NCBI GenBank assembly: GCA_002361535.1 | Contig: DETG01000002.1 | Location: 1-6,569 of the forward strand | Source of the DNA: Prevotella sp. UBA3294 | GTDB lineage: Bacteria; Bacteroidota; Bacteroidia; Bacteroidales; Bacteroidaceae | DNA: 6,569 nt | Direction of reading: 5' to 3' | Part shown: positions 1 to 6,569 of the stretch, in pieces | Position numbering within the stretch: the first letter of the stretch is position 1 | Layout of the letters: every line of letters starts with the position of its first letter | Program-made: the position numbers and the translations under genes | Notes under the pieces: model-generated | What the model saw: only the letters and a program-made list of their open reading frames with translations | Told to the model about the DNA's origin: nothing | Databases searched by the model: none

Positions 1-578
1 CGGTAGAGCATGCCCTCGTAAGCCAATCCCTGTTCGCGCAGCCGTTGCTGATAGTCGTGGTAGATATCACCGAAATGGCTCCACAACTCGAGAAATTTCC
101 GTTTGAGTGCCGTGTTATGGTCTTCTGAGAAATTACTGAAGAATCGTCGGAGGATCCGTTTCTGATCCTCAGAGAGGTATGACACATCATCCAATTCATG
201 GATATCGCGCAGGTTGGCAAACACCTTGTCGGCATCGGCCATGTTCTTGTCGATGTCATCGAAGTCGGCCAGGAGCAGCTGCCCCCATCCGTAGAAATGG
301 TCGAGTGTCTCGTCGATGCCCGTACATGTCGTGAAACTCTTATGCAGATCACAGATCAGTTTGATGGGATCACCCACTAACAGGGATGAGTGCTGACGAA
401 AGAGATCGCTGATGGTGACATAGGCCGGACTCCACAGGGGCTTTCCTGCGAGCTTCGCCAAGTGTTCGTTCAAGAACAGTGATGCACGTTTATTGGGGAA
501 CACCACGGCAATGTCTGACAGCTCCGTGCCCCATTTCCTCACGATATCCTCGGCTACAATTTCCAGAAATGTTTTCAT
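1..578 (-). CDS. AddB-like PD-(D/E)XK nuclease family protein, N-terminal part (runs off the window)
   Basis: The first 192 residues are visible; the rest lies beyond base 1. The protein starts MKTFLEIVAEDIV and carries a strand-like VVFPNKRASLF (residues 25-35), then WSPAYVTISDLF (49-60) and WGQLLLADFDDIDKNM (98-113). This pattern matches the inactive-helicase N-terminus of the AddB-like proteins of Bacteroidota. No Walker A motif (GxxGxGKT) is seen in this part, which is usual for this branch. In known AddB-type proteins a C-terminal PD-(D/E)XK nuclease domain cuts one DNA strand; that domain would lie outside the window, so nuclease activity is inferred. The ATG (578-576) overlaps the TGA of the upstream AddA-like gene as ATGA and has a strong Shine-Dalgarno sequence before it, so the start is well supported and translational coupling is likely. 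The expected role is partner subunit in double-strand break processing. The family call is quite sure; the exact subunit name is less so. Confidence 0.85.
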   Translation of the reverse strand, partial: MKTFLEIVAEDIVRKWGTELSDIAVVFPNKRASLFLNEHLAKLAGKPLWSPAYVTISDLFRQHSSLLVGDPIKLICDLHKSFTTCTGIDETLDHFYGWGQLLLADFDDIDKNMADADKVFANLRDIHELDDVSYLSEDQKRILRRFFSNFSEDHNTALKRKFLELWSHFGDIYHDYQQRLREQGLAYEGMLY

Positions 579-3500
579 GCCTTCACCTCCACAATTTGAT
601 TACTGTACACATACCATAGATAACCTTTCACCTGCTGATGCCCCATCTTTCGGAGCAGCTGCATGTATTCACCCACCTGCTGGTGGTATTCCTCCCGCTG
701 GCGACCGAACTTGAAGTCAACAACAAGAGTGGTCGTGCCATCCGTCATCACCCTGTCGGGACGGCGTTCCACCAGTTGTCCATCCTCGTCGGTGGTGAGA
801 ATGCTGCACTCGTTGTACAAGGTCCAGCGGGGTGAGAACCATTCGCGCACGTCCTTGTGGTTCAGTCGTTTCTCTAACATGTTACGTATCTTCTCTGCCG
901 ACACGTCTTCGTCGTACAGCACACCCTCGAACTCCAGACGGCGTAGCACCTGAGGGATGTCATCAGTGGTGCGGATCTGTGAGAACAGACTATGCAGCAC
1001 GTTACCCATCTTGATATATTGGTTCCGCTGTCGGCTCTCCTCATCATCTTGTCCGTCATCCGCAGAGATGAAGTCCTTGCTCCGGTTACTCTGCCGGAAT
1101 ACGACCTGACTGTCGTAGTGCCGGATATCAATGGGGAAGGGGATGACCTCACGGAGGAACACATTGGCAGAACGCCCATCATCCTTCTCCTTCTCCGACG
1201 TAAGACCATCAAACGATCCGTACTCGAAGGAGATGGGCTGATCAGCCTCTTCGCCCTCTTCATACTGTGCATCCTTCAGCTTGAGGTCAGGCAGTACCTG
1301 TTGGATCAGATGACTGCGTGTGGTCGTTGCATCTCTCTTTCCGATCACGAAGAGACGTTGCACAGCACGTGTGAACGCCACATAGAGCAGGTTCAGGTTA
1401 TCCACGCAGTTCTGCAAGTGTTCATGGGCATAGTCCTTGTCGTAGATGGTCTCATTCAGCTTACTGCTATAGTCGATGGGTACGATGGGTAGCTGGTTGA
1501 AAGGCGCCTCGGTGGGCTGGCACCACAGGGTGTTGCCCATCTCGATTCTCCAGTCGCAATAGGGGATGATGACATTGTCGAACTCCAATCCTTTCGACTT
1601 GTGGATGCTGATCAGACGGATTCCGTTGATCTCATTGCTCTGGATGGTCTTCTCGTGGATACTCTCATCCCAGAGAGACAGGAACCCTTCGAGATCGGTA
1701 CCCTCATCGGCTGTGAAGAGTTGCAGCTGGTCGTAGAACATGCAAAGGTAGGCACTCTGCTCAGTCAGTGTTCCTACCTGCAACAGCTGACAGAGTTTCT
1801 CCATCATATCTGTCATGGGCATGTGGAGCAGGGTAGGGCGCATGTCGTCGAGGAGGGTGCCTAACATCTCATGTGTGATATGGTTGTAAGCTTTCTCGAT
1901 ATTTGCCCTTGCCAATGTGTCCTGTTCATTGACAAGCAGTCGCATGGCATTCACCAGGGTGCAGACGGCGATGGAGGCATCCAAACGGAATGCCTCGTCG
2001 CTGACGATCCTCACGTGAGGACGTGTCTGCATGAAATAGTCGGCGATCAGGGGAATATAGCGGTTGGAACGTACCAGGATGGCAATCTTCTGCTGGGGGA
2101 CTCCTGCCGCCAGCAGACGGTCCACCTGCTGTCCCACCCGTTCCATCATCTCCTCATCGTAGTTGTCATTCGGTAGGAGCGTCACACTGACGAACCCAGT
2201 GTCTGGCTTCTCATCCGGCCATTTCTGCTTTACGTCGGCATAGGCTTGCTTCAGTTCCTCAGCCTCTTCGGCATTGATCTCCATCTCGGCATTCATCTCG
2301 GTTTGTGCAGCCTTCAGGAAGAAAGCATTGTTGAACTCGATCACACGACGAGCCGAACGGAAATTCTTATCCAGACTATGGATGACCAGTCTGTTGCCAC
2401 CGGCACCGAACTGCCTGTCAATACCGTTCAGCAGGCGCCAGTCACCACTGCGCCATCGGTAGATGCTCTGTTTGACATCTCCAACGATGAGATTCTGGAT
2501 GACACCGTTGCGGCGCACCGATGGTTCACGGCTCATGGTCTCTTCTAACAGGATCTTGAAGTTCTGCCATTGTACGGTGCTTGTATCTTGGAACTCATCG
2601 ATCATGATATGCTCTAACTGGGTGCCGATCTTCTCGAAGATGAACGGACTGTCGCTGTCATCGATCAGATCGTGAAGGAACTGCTGGGTGTCGCTCAACA
2701 GGAAACGGTTCGCCTCTTCGTTCAGCTCGCGCACCTTCTGTTCGATGTTACTCAGCAGGCGCAACTGGTTGAGATGCCTGAGGGTGACTTCTGCCGACAG
2801 GTAAAGGCGCCATTGATGCGGTCGGATGCGCTCTGCTTCGAGTAGCATGGGCATCAGTCGGCTCTCTGCCAGCGAAAGGATCACATCCCTGTCAGGACTG
2901 CTCTTCGTCGTCCATTTCTCACGGTCGTTCTGGCATTTCTCCACCGTAGCGTTCAGACAGGTCTTGTCACTGAAATCCGTTCCCTGTAACTTCTTGAAAT
3001 AACTGGGGATACCCCGACTCTTGTTGGCAAAGCTCTCTGCCGACAGTCCGTTCTGTTCGATCACATGAAAGAACTCGTCGCCGATGTCATTCATGGTTTT
3101 CCTGGCCTGTGAGCGCAGAGACTCCAGTTCTTTGACATACTGGCTGAAGAATCCCTTCTCGGCGATGCGGGCGTTCAGTTCCTCACTGTGACTCTTATAA
3201 TACTCTCGGAAAATGGTCTTGCCGAATTTCTTGATTTGTCCGATGACATTCCACGACTTGTCTTCCTCGATGTTCTGTTCGATATAATTGATGAGCCATT
3301 TCAGCACGATGTCGTTCTTACGCAGTTGTTCTACCAGCATATCCACGGCCTGTTCCTCCACCTGATGGTCATTCAGACCGATGCGCAGGTTGGCTGTTAG
3401 GTCTAATTCACGTGCCAGGTTGCGTAGTACGGTCTGGAAGAAACTGTCAATGGTCTCCACCCGGAAATAACTGTAGTGGTGGATCAGGTCGCGTAGGGCC

Positions 3501-3778
3501 AGACCTGCTTGCGCCGATGCCTCCTCGGGGGTGATACGAAGGCTCTCGGTGACCTCCTGCATATAGACTGATGATGACTGCAACTGTTTCCAGATGCCAA
3601 AGAGCTGGGAGAGGATACGCTGTTTCATCTCTTCGGTGGCCTTATTGGTGAAGGTGACAGCGAGGATATGACGGTATTTCTGCGGATCGTCTATCAGCAG
3701 TTTGATATACTCAGTAGCTAAACGAAAAGTCTTGCCACTGCCTGCACTTGCCTTATATACTGTTAGTTGTGGATTCAT
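575..3778 (-). CDS. AddA-like UvrD/RecB-family helicase-nuclease, 1067 aa
   Basis: This is a superfamily 1A ATP-dependent DNA helicase fused to a RecB-type nuclease, predicted to unwind and trim double-strand DNA ends for RecA loading, in the cytoplasm, with the AddB-like protein encoded next. Helicase motifs appear in order: Walker A ASAGSGKT (10-17), Ia TFTNKA (42-47), II MIDEFQDTS (392-400), III GDVKQSIYRWR (433-443), IV KNFRS (471-475), V ISIHKSKGLEF (723-733), VI LLYVAFTRA (797-805). An acidic, poorly conserved-looking linker (about 835-915) leads to the nuclease domain: MGNVLH (924-929), PDR (1007-1009), VVDFK (1019-1023) and QQVGEY (1033-1038), giving likely metal ligands H929, D1008 and D1021 and catalytic K1023. 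All motifs look intact. I chose ATG 3778, nine residues before the Walker A motif; an upstream in-frame TTG at 3832 would add 18 residues read from repeats. The stop overlaps the next start by four bases. The family is certain; AddA rather than RecB is inferred from the partner. Confidence 0.93.
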   Translation of the reverse strand: MNPQLTVYKASAGSGKTFRLATEYIKLLIDDPQKYRHILAVTFTNKATEEMKQRILSQLFGIWKQLQSSSVYMQEVTESLRITPEEASAQAGLALRDLIHHYSYFRVETIDSFFQTVLRNLARELDLTANLRIGLNDHQVEEQAVDMLVEQLRKNDIVLKWLINYIEQNIEEDKSWNVIGQIKKFGKTIFREYYKSHSEELNARIAEKGFFSQYVKELESLRSQARKTMNDIGDEFFHVIEQNGLSAESFANKSRGIPSYFKKLQGTDFSDKTCLNATVEKCQNDREKWTTKSSPDRDVILSLAESRLMPMLLEAERIRPHQWRLYLSAEVTLRHLNQLRLLSNIEQKVRELNEEANRFLLSDTQQFLHDLIDDSDSPFIFEKIGTQLEHIMIDEFQDTSTVQWQNFKILLEETMSREPSVRRNGVIQNLIVGDVKQSIYRWRSGDWRLLNGIDRQFGAGGNRLVIHSLDKNFRSARRVIEFNNAFFLKAAQTEMNAEMEINAEEAEELKQAYADVKQKWPDEKPDTGFVSVTLLPNDNYDEEMMERVGQQVDRLLAAGVPQQKIAILVRSNRYIPLIADYFMQTRPHVRIVSDEAFRLDASIAVCTLVNAMRLLVNEQDTLARANIEKAYNHITHEMLGTLLDDMRPTLLHMPMTDMMEKLCQLLQVGTLTEQSAYLCMFYDQLQLFTADEGTDLEGFLSLWDESIHEKTIQSNEINGIRLISIHKSKGLEFDNVIIPYCDWRIEMGNTLWCQPTEAPFNQLPIVPIDYSSKLNETIYDKDYAHEHLQNCVDNLNLLYVAFTRAVQRLFVIGKRDATTTRSHLIQQVLPDLKLKDAQYEEGEEADQPISFEYGSFDGLTSEKEKDDGRSANVFLREVIPFPIDIRHYDSQVVFRQSNRSKDFISADDGQDDEESRQRNQYIKMGNVLHSLFSQIRTTDDIPQVLRRLEFEGVLYDEDVSAEKIRNMLEKRLNHKDVREWFSPRWTLYNECSILTTDEDGQLVERRPDRVMTDGTTTLVVDFKFGRQREEYHQQVGEYMQLLRKMGHQQVKGYLWYVYSNQIVEVKA
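583..590 (-). promoter_or_regulatory. Strong Shine-Dalgarno sequence for the AddB-like gene
   Basis: The minus strand reads GGAGGTGA, with four bases (AGGC) before the ATG at 578. GGAGG itself is seven bases from the start. It is an uninterrupted match to the usual anti-Shine-Dalgarno tail of 16S rRNA. It lies inside the last codons of the AddA-like gene (encoding VEVKA), so it also serves as coding sequence. Together with the ATGA overlap it fixes the start of the downstream gene and suggests reinitiation or coupled translation. The start regions of the other genes in the window show no comparable site. Confidence 0.75.
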
Positions 3779-3790
3779 CAAAACAATATC

Positions 3791-3818
3791 AATTATGAAC
3801 AATGAATTATGAACGATG
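3791..3818. repeat. Four tandem heptamers in the 56-base gap before the AddA-like gene
   Basis: On the minus strand this stretch reads as four adjoining 7-base units: CATCGTT, CATAATT, CATTGTT, CATAATT. All share CAT at the start and TT at the end, and the second and fourth are identical. Viewed as 14-base units the two copies differ at one base. The array fills half of the gap between the barrel gene stop (3835) and the helicase ATG (3778). I recall short AATTATG-type strings between genes in other Bacteroidota genomes, but cannot confirm that here. No clear promoter or terminator is seen in the gap, so the helicase may be cotranscribed with the barrel gene. Confidence 0.7.
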
Positions 3819-3834
3819 AGCGTGCTCCTCAATC

Positions 3835-5889
3835 TTACCAGTCACGGAATAGCTCCAGGCCGATCTGACAGCCGATGCTATCGTATTTGAAATTTCGGGT
3901 TGCCATAAAGACACCAATAGAGAAGAGACGGTTGGTGAACCCGTAACCCCATTCCGTGTAGGGATGTAACTGATCAGCCACCAGTCCGCTCACGTAGATC
4001 CGTTCCATCTCGATCACTTTTCCCACGATGGGAAGGCGCGACATCAGCATCAGGGGTGACTCATAGGTGAGGTTGGCCCTCAGGTAATAACGTGAGGTGT
4101 TGTACATATCACGGTGGAGAAGCTGGAACTCACCCGTCCAGTCGTCGTTCCATCCTCCCGGCATGTTGTCTTCGCGGAAGTTTTCGAAATCGAGGAAGTA
4201 GGCATCATGCCCTCTCAGCAGATAGTAGCCTGAGCCGAAACGCATTGACAGGGAACGCATTCGGTAGAATTTCCGCAGCCAACTGGCATCCAGCTCAGCA
4301 CGTCCGTATTCCATGTTTGCCTTGCCGATGCCGTTGATGCCCTGTTCATAACTCAGGGTGAAGATCGGCCCCAGGTCTCCCCATGGCCACCACTTTGTCT
4401 GGAACATCGGGGCGAAGGAATGATAGGAATCGGGCATGTTGATCGATCGGAAGAACTCCTTATCTACGGCAGAACGGCGATGAAAGGTGACTCCTAATGC
4501 CACACCCCAGTGTTTGGTGATGTCGTGGTTGGAGCGTACCTTCATATACATGTCCTTGAAATAATCGGTACGTTCGTTGTTCTCGTCCCAGTCCATCATG
4601 TCGGGGAACTCTTCCATAAGCTGCTGGCGGATACTGGAACTGGTGATGCGGTTGCCGTTACCGACCTGTATTTCCACGTAACCGTTCTTTTCTGTGTTGT
4701 AGGTATAACGGATAGGAATGTTGAAATAGAACTGATGGAGCTTGAAGAAATATCCCAGGCGAGCAGTAGTGCGCAGGGTCTGTGTCGGACTGAAATCGTA
4801 GTTGAGGTTCAGCTTCATCTTATAGTTCACGCCCTTTCGCTCACTATATCCCATATAAAGGGGATTCAGGATCGGCGAGATACGGAAATATCCTTGGTCG
4901 TTCGAACCGAAATGTCCTTTGATGCGGTTCACGAGGTTATCCCCGACAGCATCCCACAGGATGGTCTTGGCCACGTTCTTCTTACGTACCTTTTTGGGAC
5001 GCAGGCTCCGCAGGGAGTCTATCGAGTCGCTGTGATGGTAAAGGGCGGCTAAATAAGAGGGTAGGGGAAGGGGGCGCAGACTGTCCATCAATGCCCGGTC
5101 GTGACTGTTCACGATACTGTCGGGCAGACAGGGATCTTGGTTATACTCAATCAGGTAGCTGCCTCGGATCTTGTTTCCTAAGTATTTGAACGTGCCTTCC
5201 ATGTTGGATGATTTCGGCAGCAAGGACAAGACTCCTTCTTCACCCATATCGACATTCGCATGGAACCGGATCATGTCGTATTCGCCAGTGAACTCTACAT
5301 GCATGATGCGCCCGGTGGTGGCATCAGCGACGGCACGTCCACTGACAAGCTGTGTGTTGTATTTCTTGGGGCGGAAGACGATCTCCACACGGTTGTCTGT
5401 CAGATACGTCACACCATAACGGTAGATGGGCTCATTCTGCGGATGGAAAGGGGAGAGGAGATGATCGCCTACGATGGTCACGTCGTACAGCTTGGGCGTC
5501 ATAAAAGGGATCATCGTCGGCATCACGTTCTTGTATCGGGGTACGGTACCCACCGCCACCTGCAGGGTTGACTCGTATTCTTGGATGTCGGAGAAGGTCA
5601 CTTTGGAATAGGACTCACCAACGAACTCGTTGTTGGTCTTTCTGGCCAGCACATACATGGAGGGAACGGTCAGCAACAGCTTGTTCTTCTTGTCGGTGCG
5701 GAAATGGTATCGTAGGTAGGCATTCATCGTCACACCGTTCACATCAGCCTGGATATTTTTCTTGTAATTGAAAACACGATCCAACGCGACGTCTTTATGG
5801 TCTTTCGCGTGAATTGTCACCGTTATGACTAAACACAACCATAGCATAACGATTTCCCTTGTTTTCTTGATGAAAGTATGAATAGGCAT
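3835..5889 (-). CDS. DUF5686-like outer-membrane beta-barrel protein, 684 aa
   Basis: This is an exported protein of unknown function. A signal peptide is visible: basic residues K8, K9 and R11, a hydrophobic core (about 13-26, MLWLCLVITVTI) and a likely cut after A28 in HAKD. There is no lipobox-type cysteine at the cut, so it should be a soluble-start barrel, not a lipoprotein. Residues 127-215 (IPFMTPKLYDVTIVGDHLLSPF, interrupted here only by wording, then YRYGVTYL and VFRPKK) resemble the conserved front part of DUF5686 proteins. A basic or charged stretch (290-305) precedes a second half rich in alternating aromatic and polar strands (about 335-684), ending in an aromatic residue, W684, as barrel proteins often do. 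Family members commonly carry a carboxypeptidase-regulatory-like domain after the signal peptide; here there seems to be no room for it. M15 is a possible later start, but would lose the basic signal region. The gene has its own promoter. The barrel character is fairly sure, the family name moderately so. Confidence 0.75.
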   Translation of the reverse strand: MPIHTFIKKTREIVMLWLCLVITVTIHAKDHKDVALDRVFNYKKNIQADVNGVTMNAYLRYHFRTDKKNKLLLTVPSMYVLARKTNNEFVGESYSKVTFSDIQEYESTLQVAVGTVPRYKNVMPTMIPFMTPKLYDVTIVGDHLLSPFHPQNEPIYRYGVTYLTDNRVEIVFRPKKYNTQLVSGRAVADATTGRIMHVEFTGEYDMIRFHANVDMGEEGVLSLLPKSSNMEGTFKYLGNKIRGSYLIEYNQDPCLPDSIVNSHDRALMDSLRPLPLPSYLAALYHHSDSIDSLRSLRPKKVRKKNVAKTILWDAVGDNLVNRIKGHFGSNDQGYFRISPILNPLYMGYSERKGVNYKMKLNLNYDFSPTQTLRTTARLGYFFKLHQFYFNIPIRYTYNTEKNGYVEIQVGNGNRITSSSIRQQLMEEFPDMMDWDENNERTDYFKDMYMKVRSNHDITKHWGVALGVTFHRRSAVDKEFFRSINMPDSYHSFAPMFQTKWWPWGDLGPIFTLSYEQGINGIGKANMEYGRAELDASWLRKFYRMRSLSMRFGSGYYLLRGHDAYFLDFENFREDNMPGGWNDDWTGEFQLLHRDMYNTSRYYLRANLTYESPLMLMSRLPIVGKVIEMERIYVSGLVADQLHPYTEWGYGFTNRLFSIGVFMATRNFKYDSIGCQIGLELFRDW

Positions 5890-5911
5890 GTAGCTCTCTT
5901 ACAAACTGGGT

Positions 5912-5945
5912 GTAAAAGTACAAAAAATCCCCGAATATCCATCAA
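5912..5945 (-). promoter_or_regulatory. Bacteroidetes-type promoter of the barrel gene
   Basis: The minus strand reads TACTTTTACACCC from 5920 downward. TACTTTTA (5920-5913) differs at one base from the Bacteroidetes -7 consensus TAnnTTTG. Transcription would start near 5906, giving a leader of about 17 bases before the ATG at 5889. The best -33 candidate is CTTG at 5946-5943, 22 bases upstream of the -7 box; this is one base off TTTG and slightly wider than the usual spacing of about 19-21. That element would sit at the loop of the rpoD terminator hairpin. The -7 box is reasonably convincing, the -33 element weak. Confidence 0.55.
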
Positions 5946-5957
5946 GATATTCGGGGA
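5921..5957 (-). terminator. Intrinsic terminator of rpoD
   Basis: Arms 5928-5939 and 5946-5957 are perfectly complementary over 12 base pairs (core CCCCGAATATC with GATATTCGGGG) around a 6-base loop (5940-5945). On the minus strand the stem is followed at once by six T residues (5927-5922). It lies 58 bases after the rpoD stop. On the plus strand no T run follows, so it works in one direction only and fits rpoD, which it separates from the next transcription unit. Confidence 0.9.
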
Positions 5958-5972
5958 AATCCTATCTTTTCG

Positions 5973-6004
5973 TTCTTTTTATGCTTATCAACATAAGAAA
6001 AGAA
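5973..6004 (-). other. Imperfect AT-rich inverted repeat in the rpoD 3' untranslated region
   Basis: On the plus strand TTCTTTTTATG (5973-5983) and CATAAGAAAAGAA (5992-6004) can pair around an 8-base loop with one two-base bulge: four pairs next to the loop, then seven. The stem is almost entirely A-T and would be weak. It starts about ten bases after the rpoD stop codon and precedes the strong terminator. It could be a 3'-end stabilising structure or chance in AT-rich sequence. Confidence 0.35.
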
Positions 6005-6014
6005 TGATCTGGAG

Positions 6015-6569
6015 TTAACCCAGGTACTTCATCAGAATCTTCGCATTACCGCTGTCACGCAGCTTGGCAATACTCTTCTCACGGATCTGACGGACACGCT
6101 CACGAGTAAGTCCCAGCTCATCACCGATTTCCTCAAGACCTTTCTCATGACAATCGATGCCGAAGCACTCGCGGATAATAATGATCTCACGCTCCTTCAA
6201 CACCTTTTGCAACACGGCTTTCAGTTCTTGTGCCATCGACTCGTGGTCAACATTCCTGTCGGTACGACTGTCATCACCGCTGGGCATCACATCAAGCATA
6301 CAGTTGTCCTCACCATCCTGGAAAGGAGCATCGATACTTACATGATGACCATCGGCAGCCAGACTCTGACCAATCTTGTCTTCGTCAATCTGAGTGGCTT
6401 CGGCCAGTTCGCTCACCGATGGGTGACGCTGGTTTTCTTGCTCAAACTTGTTAATCTCGTGGTTGATCTTGTTCAAACTGCCAACCTGGTTCAACGGCAG
6501 TCGCACGATACGGCTCTGCTCAGCAATGGCCTGGAGGATACTCTGACGAATCCACCATACGGCATAAGA
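6015..6569 (-). CDS. rpoD: Primary sigma factor RpoD/SigA, C-terminal 184 residues (start beyond the window)
   Basis: The reading frame is open to the window edge, so the gene is partial at its 5' end. Visible residues begin SYAVWWIRQS, the region 2.3/2.4 signature of housekeeping sigma factors, which melts and contacts the -7 element. LPLNQVGSLNKI (24-35) starts region 3; HVSIDAPFQDGEDN (76-89) is the region 3.2 linker; FGID (136-139) lies in region 4.1; LEEIGDELGLTRERVRQI (145-162) is the region 4.2 helix-turn-helix that contacts the -33 element; it ends KYLG. Bacteroidota RpoD proteins are short, about 286 residues from memory, so roughly 100 residues are missing. A GTG at 6506 is simply the valine codon in RIVRLPLN and not a start. 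The gene ends at a strong terminator. Being a primary rather than an alternative sigma factor rests on the WWIRQSI and TRERVRQI signatures and is well supported. Confidence 0.96.
   Translation of the reverse strand, partial: SYAVWWIRQSILQAIAEQSRIVRLPLNQVGSLNKINHEINKFEQENQRHPSVSELAEATQIDEDKIGQSLAADGHHVSIDAPFQDGEDNCMLDVMPSGDDSRTDRNVDHESMAQELKAVLQKVLKEREIIIIRECFGIDCHEKGLEEIGDELGLTRERVRQIREKSIAKLRDSGNAKILMKYLG

Noticed and set aside
874..1272. 132-codon minus-strand frame rich in arginine
   Set aside because: It is out of frame inside the AddA-like gene; the arginine runs come from misreading the acidic linker codons.
992..1492. 166-codon open frame on the plus strand
   Set aside because: It is antisense to the C-terminal third of the AddA-like gene, across helicase motif VI and the linker; no independent motif or start signal is seen.
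3779..3832. Extension of the AddA-like protein to a TTG start at 3832
   Set aside because: The extra 18 residues are read from heptamer repeats, the start would be a rare TTG, and the ATG at 3778 places the Walker A motif at the usual distance from the N-terminus.
3815..3834. Possible terminator hairpin between the barrel gene and the AddA-like gene
   Set aside because: Only short pairings (GAGC with GCTC, or a bulged GATTGAG with CTCATC) are possible, and no T run follows.
4510..5052. 180-codon open frame on the plus strand
   Set aside because: It lies wholly antisense to the barrel gene, shows no recognisable motif, and fits a shadow of its codon pattern.
6015..6506. A complete 163-residue protein starting at GTG 6506
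   Set aside because: The frame is open to the window edge and encodes conserved sigma region 2.4 (YAVWWIRQS) upstream; the GTG is an internal valine codon.
1..6569. Defence island, mobile element or CRISPR signal around the helicase-nuclease
   Set aside because: The helicase-nuclease matches the housekeeping AddAB-like pair, next to the primary sigma factor; there is no integrase, transposase, spaced repeat array or toxin-like gene in view.

Overview
The window looks like core chromosome from a member of Bacteroidota, most likely Prevotella or a close relative. The evidence is a primary sigma factor of the Bacteroides/Prevotella type, a DUF5686-like outer-membrane barrel protein, an AddAB-like pair in the form seen in this phylum, and a promoter with a -7 box near the Bacteroidetes consensus TAnnTTTG. 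The genus is inferred from overall resemblance, not from a marker comparison. I see no transposase, integrase, tRNA, rRNA, CRISPR array or phage gene.

All four genes lie on the minus strand, so transcription runs from high to low coordinates. In transcription order: (1) 6569-6015, the last 184 residues of the primary sigma factor RpoD, whose start lies beyond the window. (2) 6014-5890, an intergenic stretch with an imperfect AT-rich hairpin, a strong intrinsic terminator for rpoD (5957-5921) and, directly against it, a Bacteroidetes-type promoter for the next gene. (3) 5889-3835, an exported barrel protein of 684 residues. (4) 3834-3779, a 56-base gap holding four heptamer repeats. (5) 3778-575, a 1067-residue UvrD/RecB-type helicase-nuclease (AddA-like). 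(6) 578 to the window edge, the first 192 residues of its AddB-like partner, whose start overlaps the helicase stop by four bases.

The AddA/AddB-like pair is predicted to process double-strand DNA ends for RecA-dependent recombination. The ATGA overlap and a strong Shine-Dalgarno sequence upstream suggest the two subunits are made together. The barrel gene may share their transcript, since no terminator or convincing promoter separates them, but no functional link is evident. RpoD forms a separate unit closed by its own terminator.

This is mainly an ordinary housekeeping region. The points worth a second look are small: the promoter abutting and possibly overlapping the rpoD terminator, the strong Shine-Dalgarno sequence in a phylum that seldom uses one, the heptamer repeats that appear to have misled start calling for the helicase, and a DUF5686-like protein lacking the usual N-terminal domain. 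I found no convincing undescribed system.
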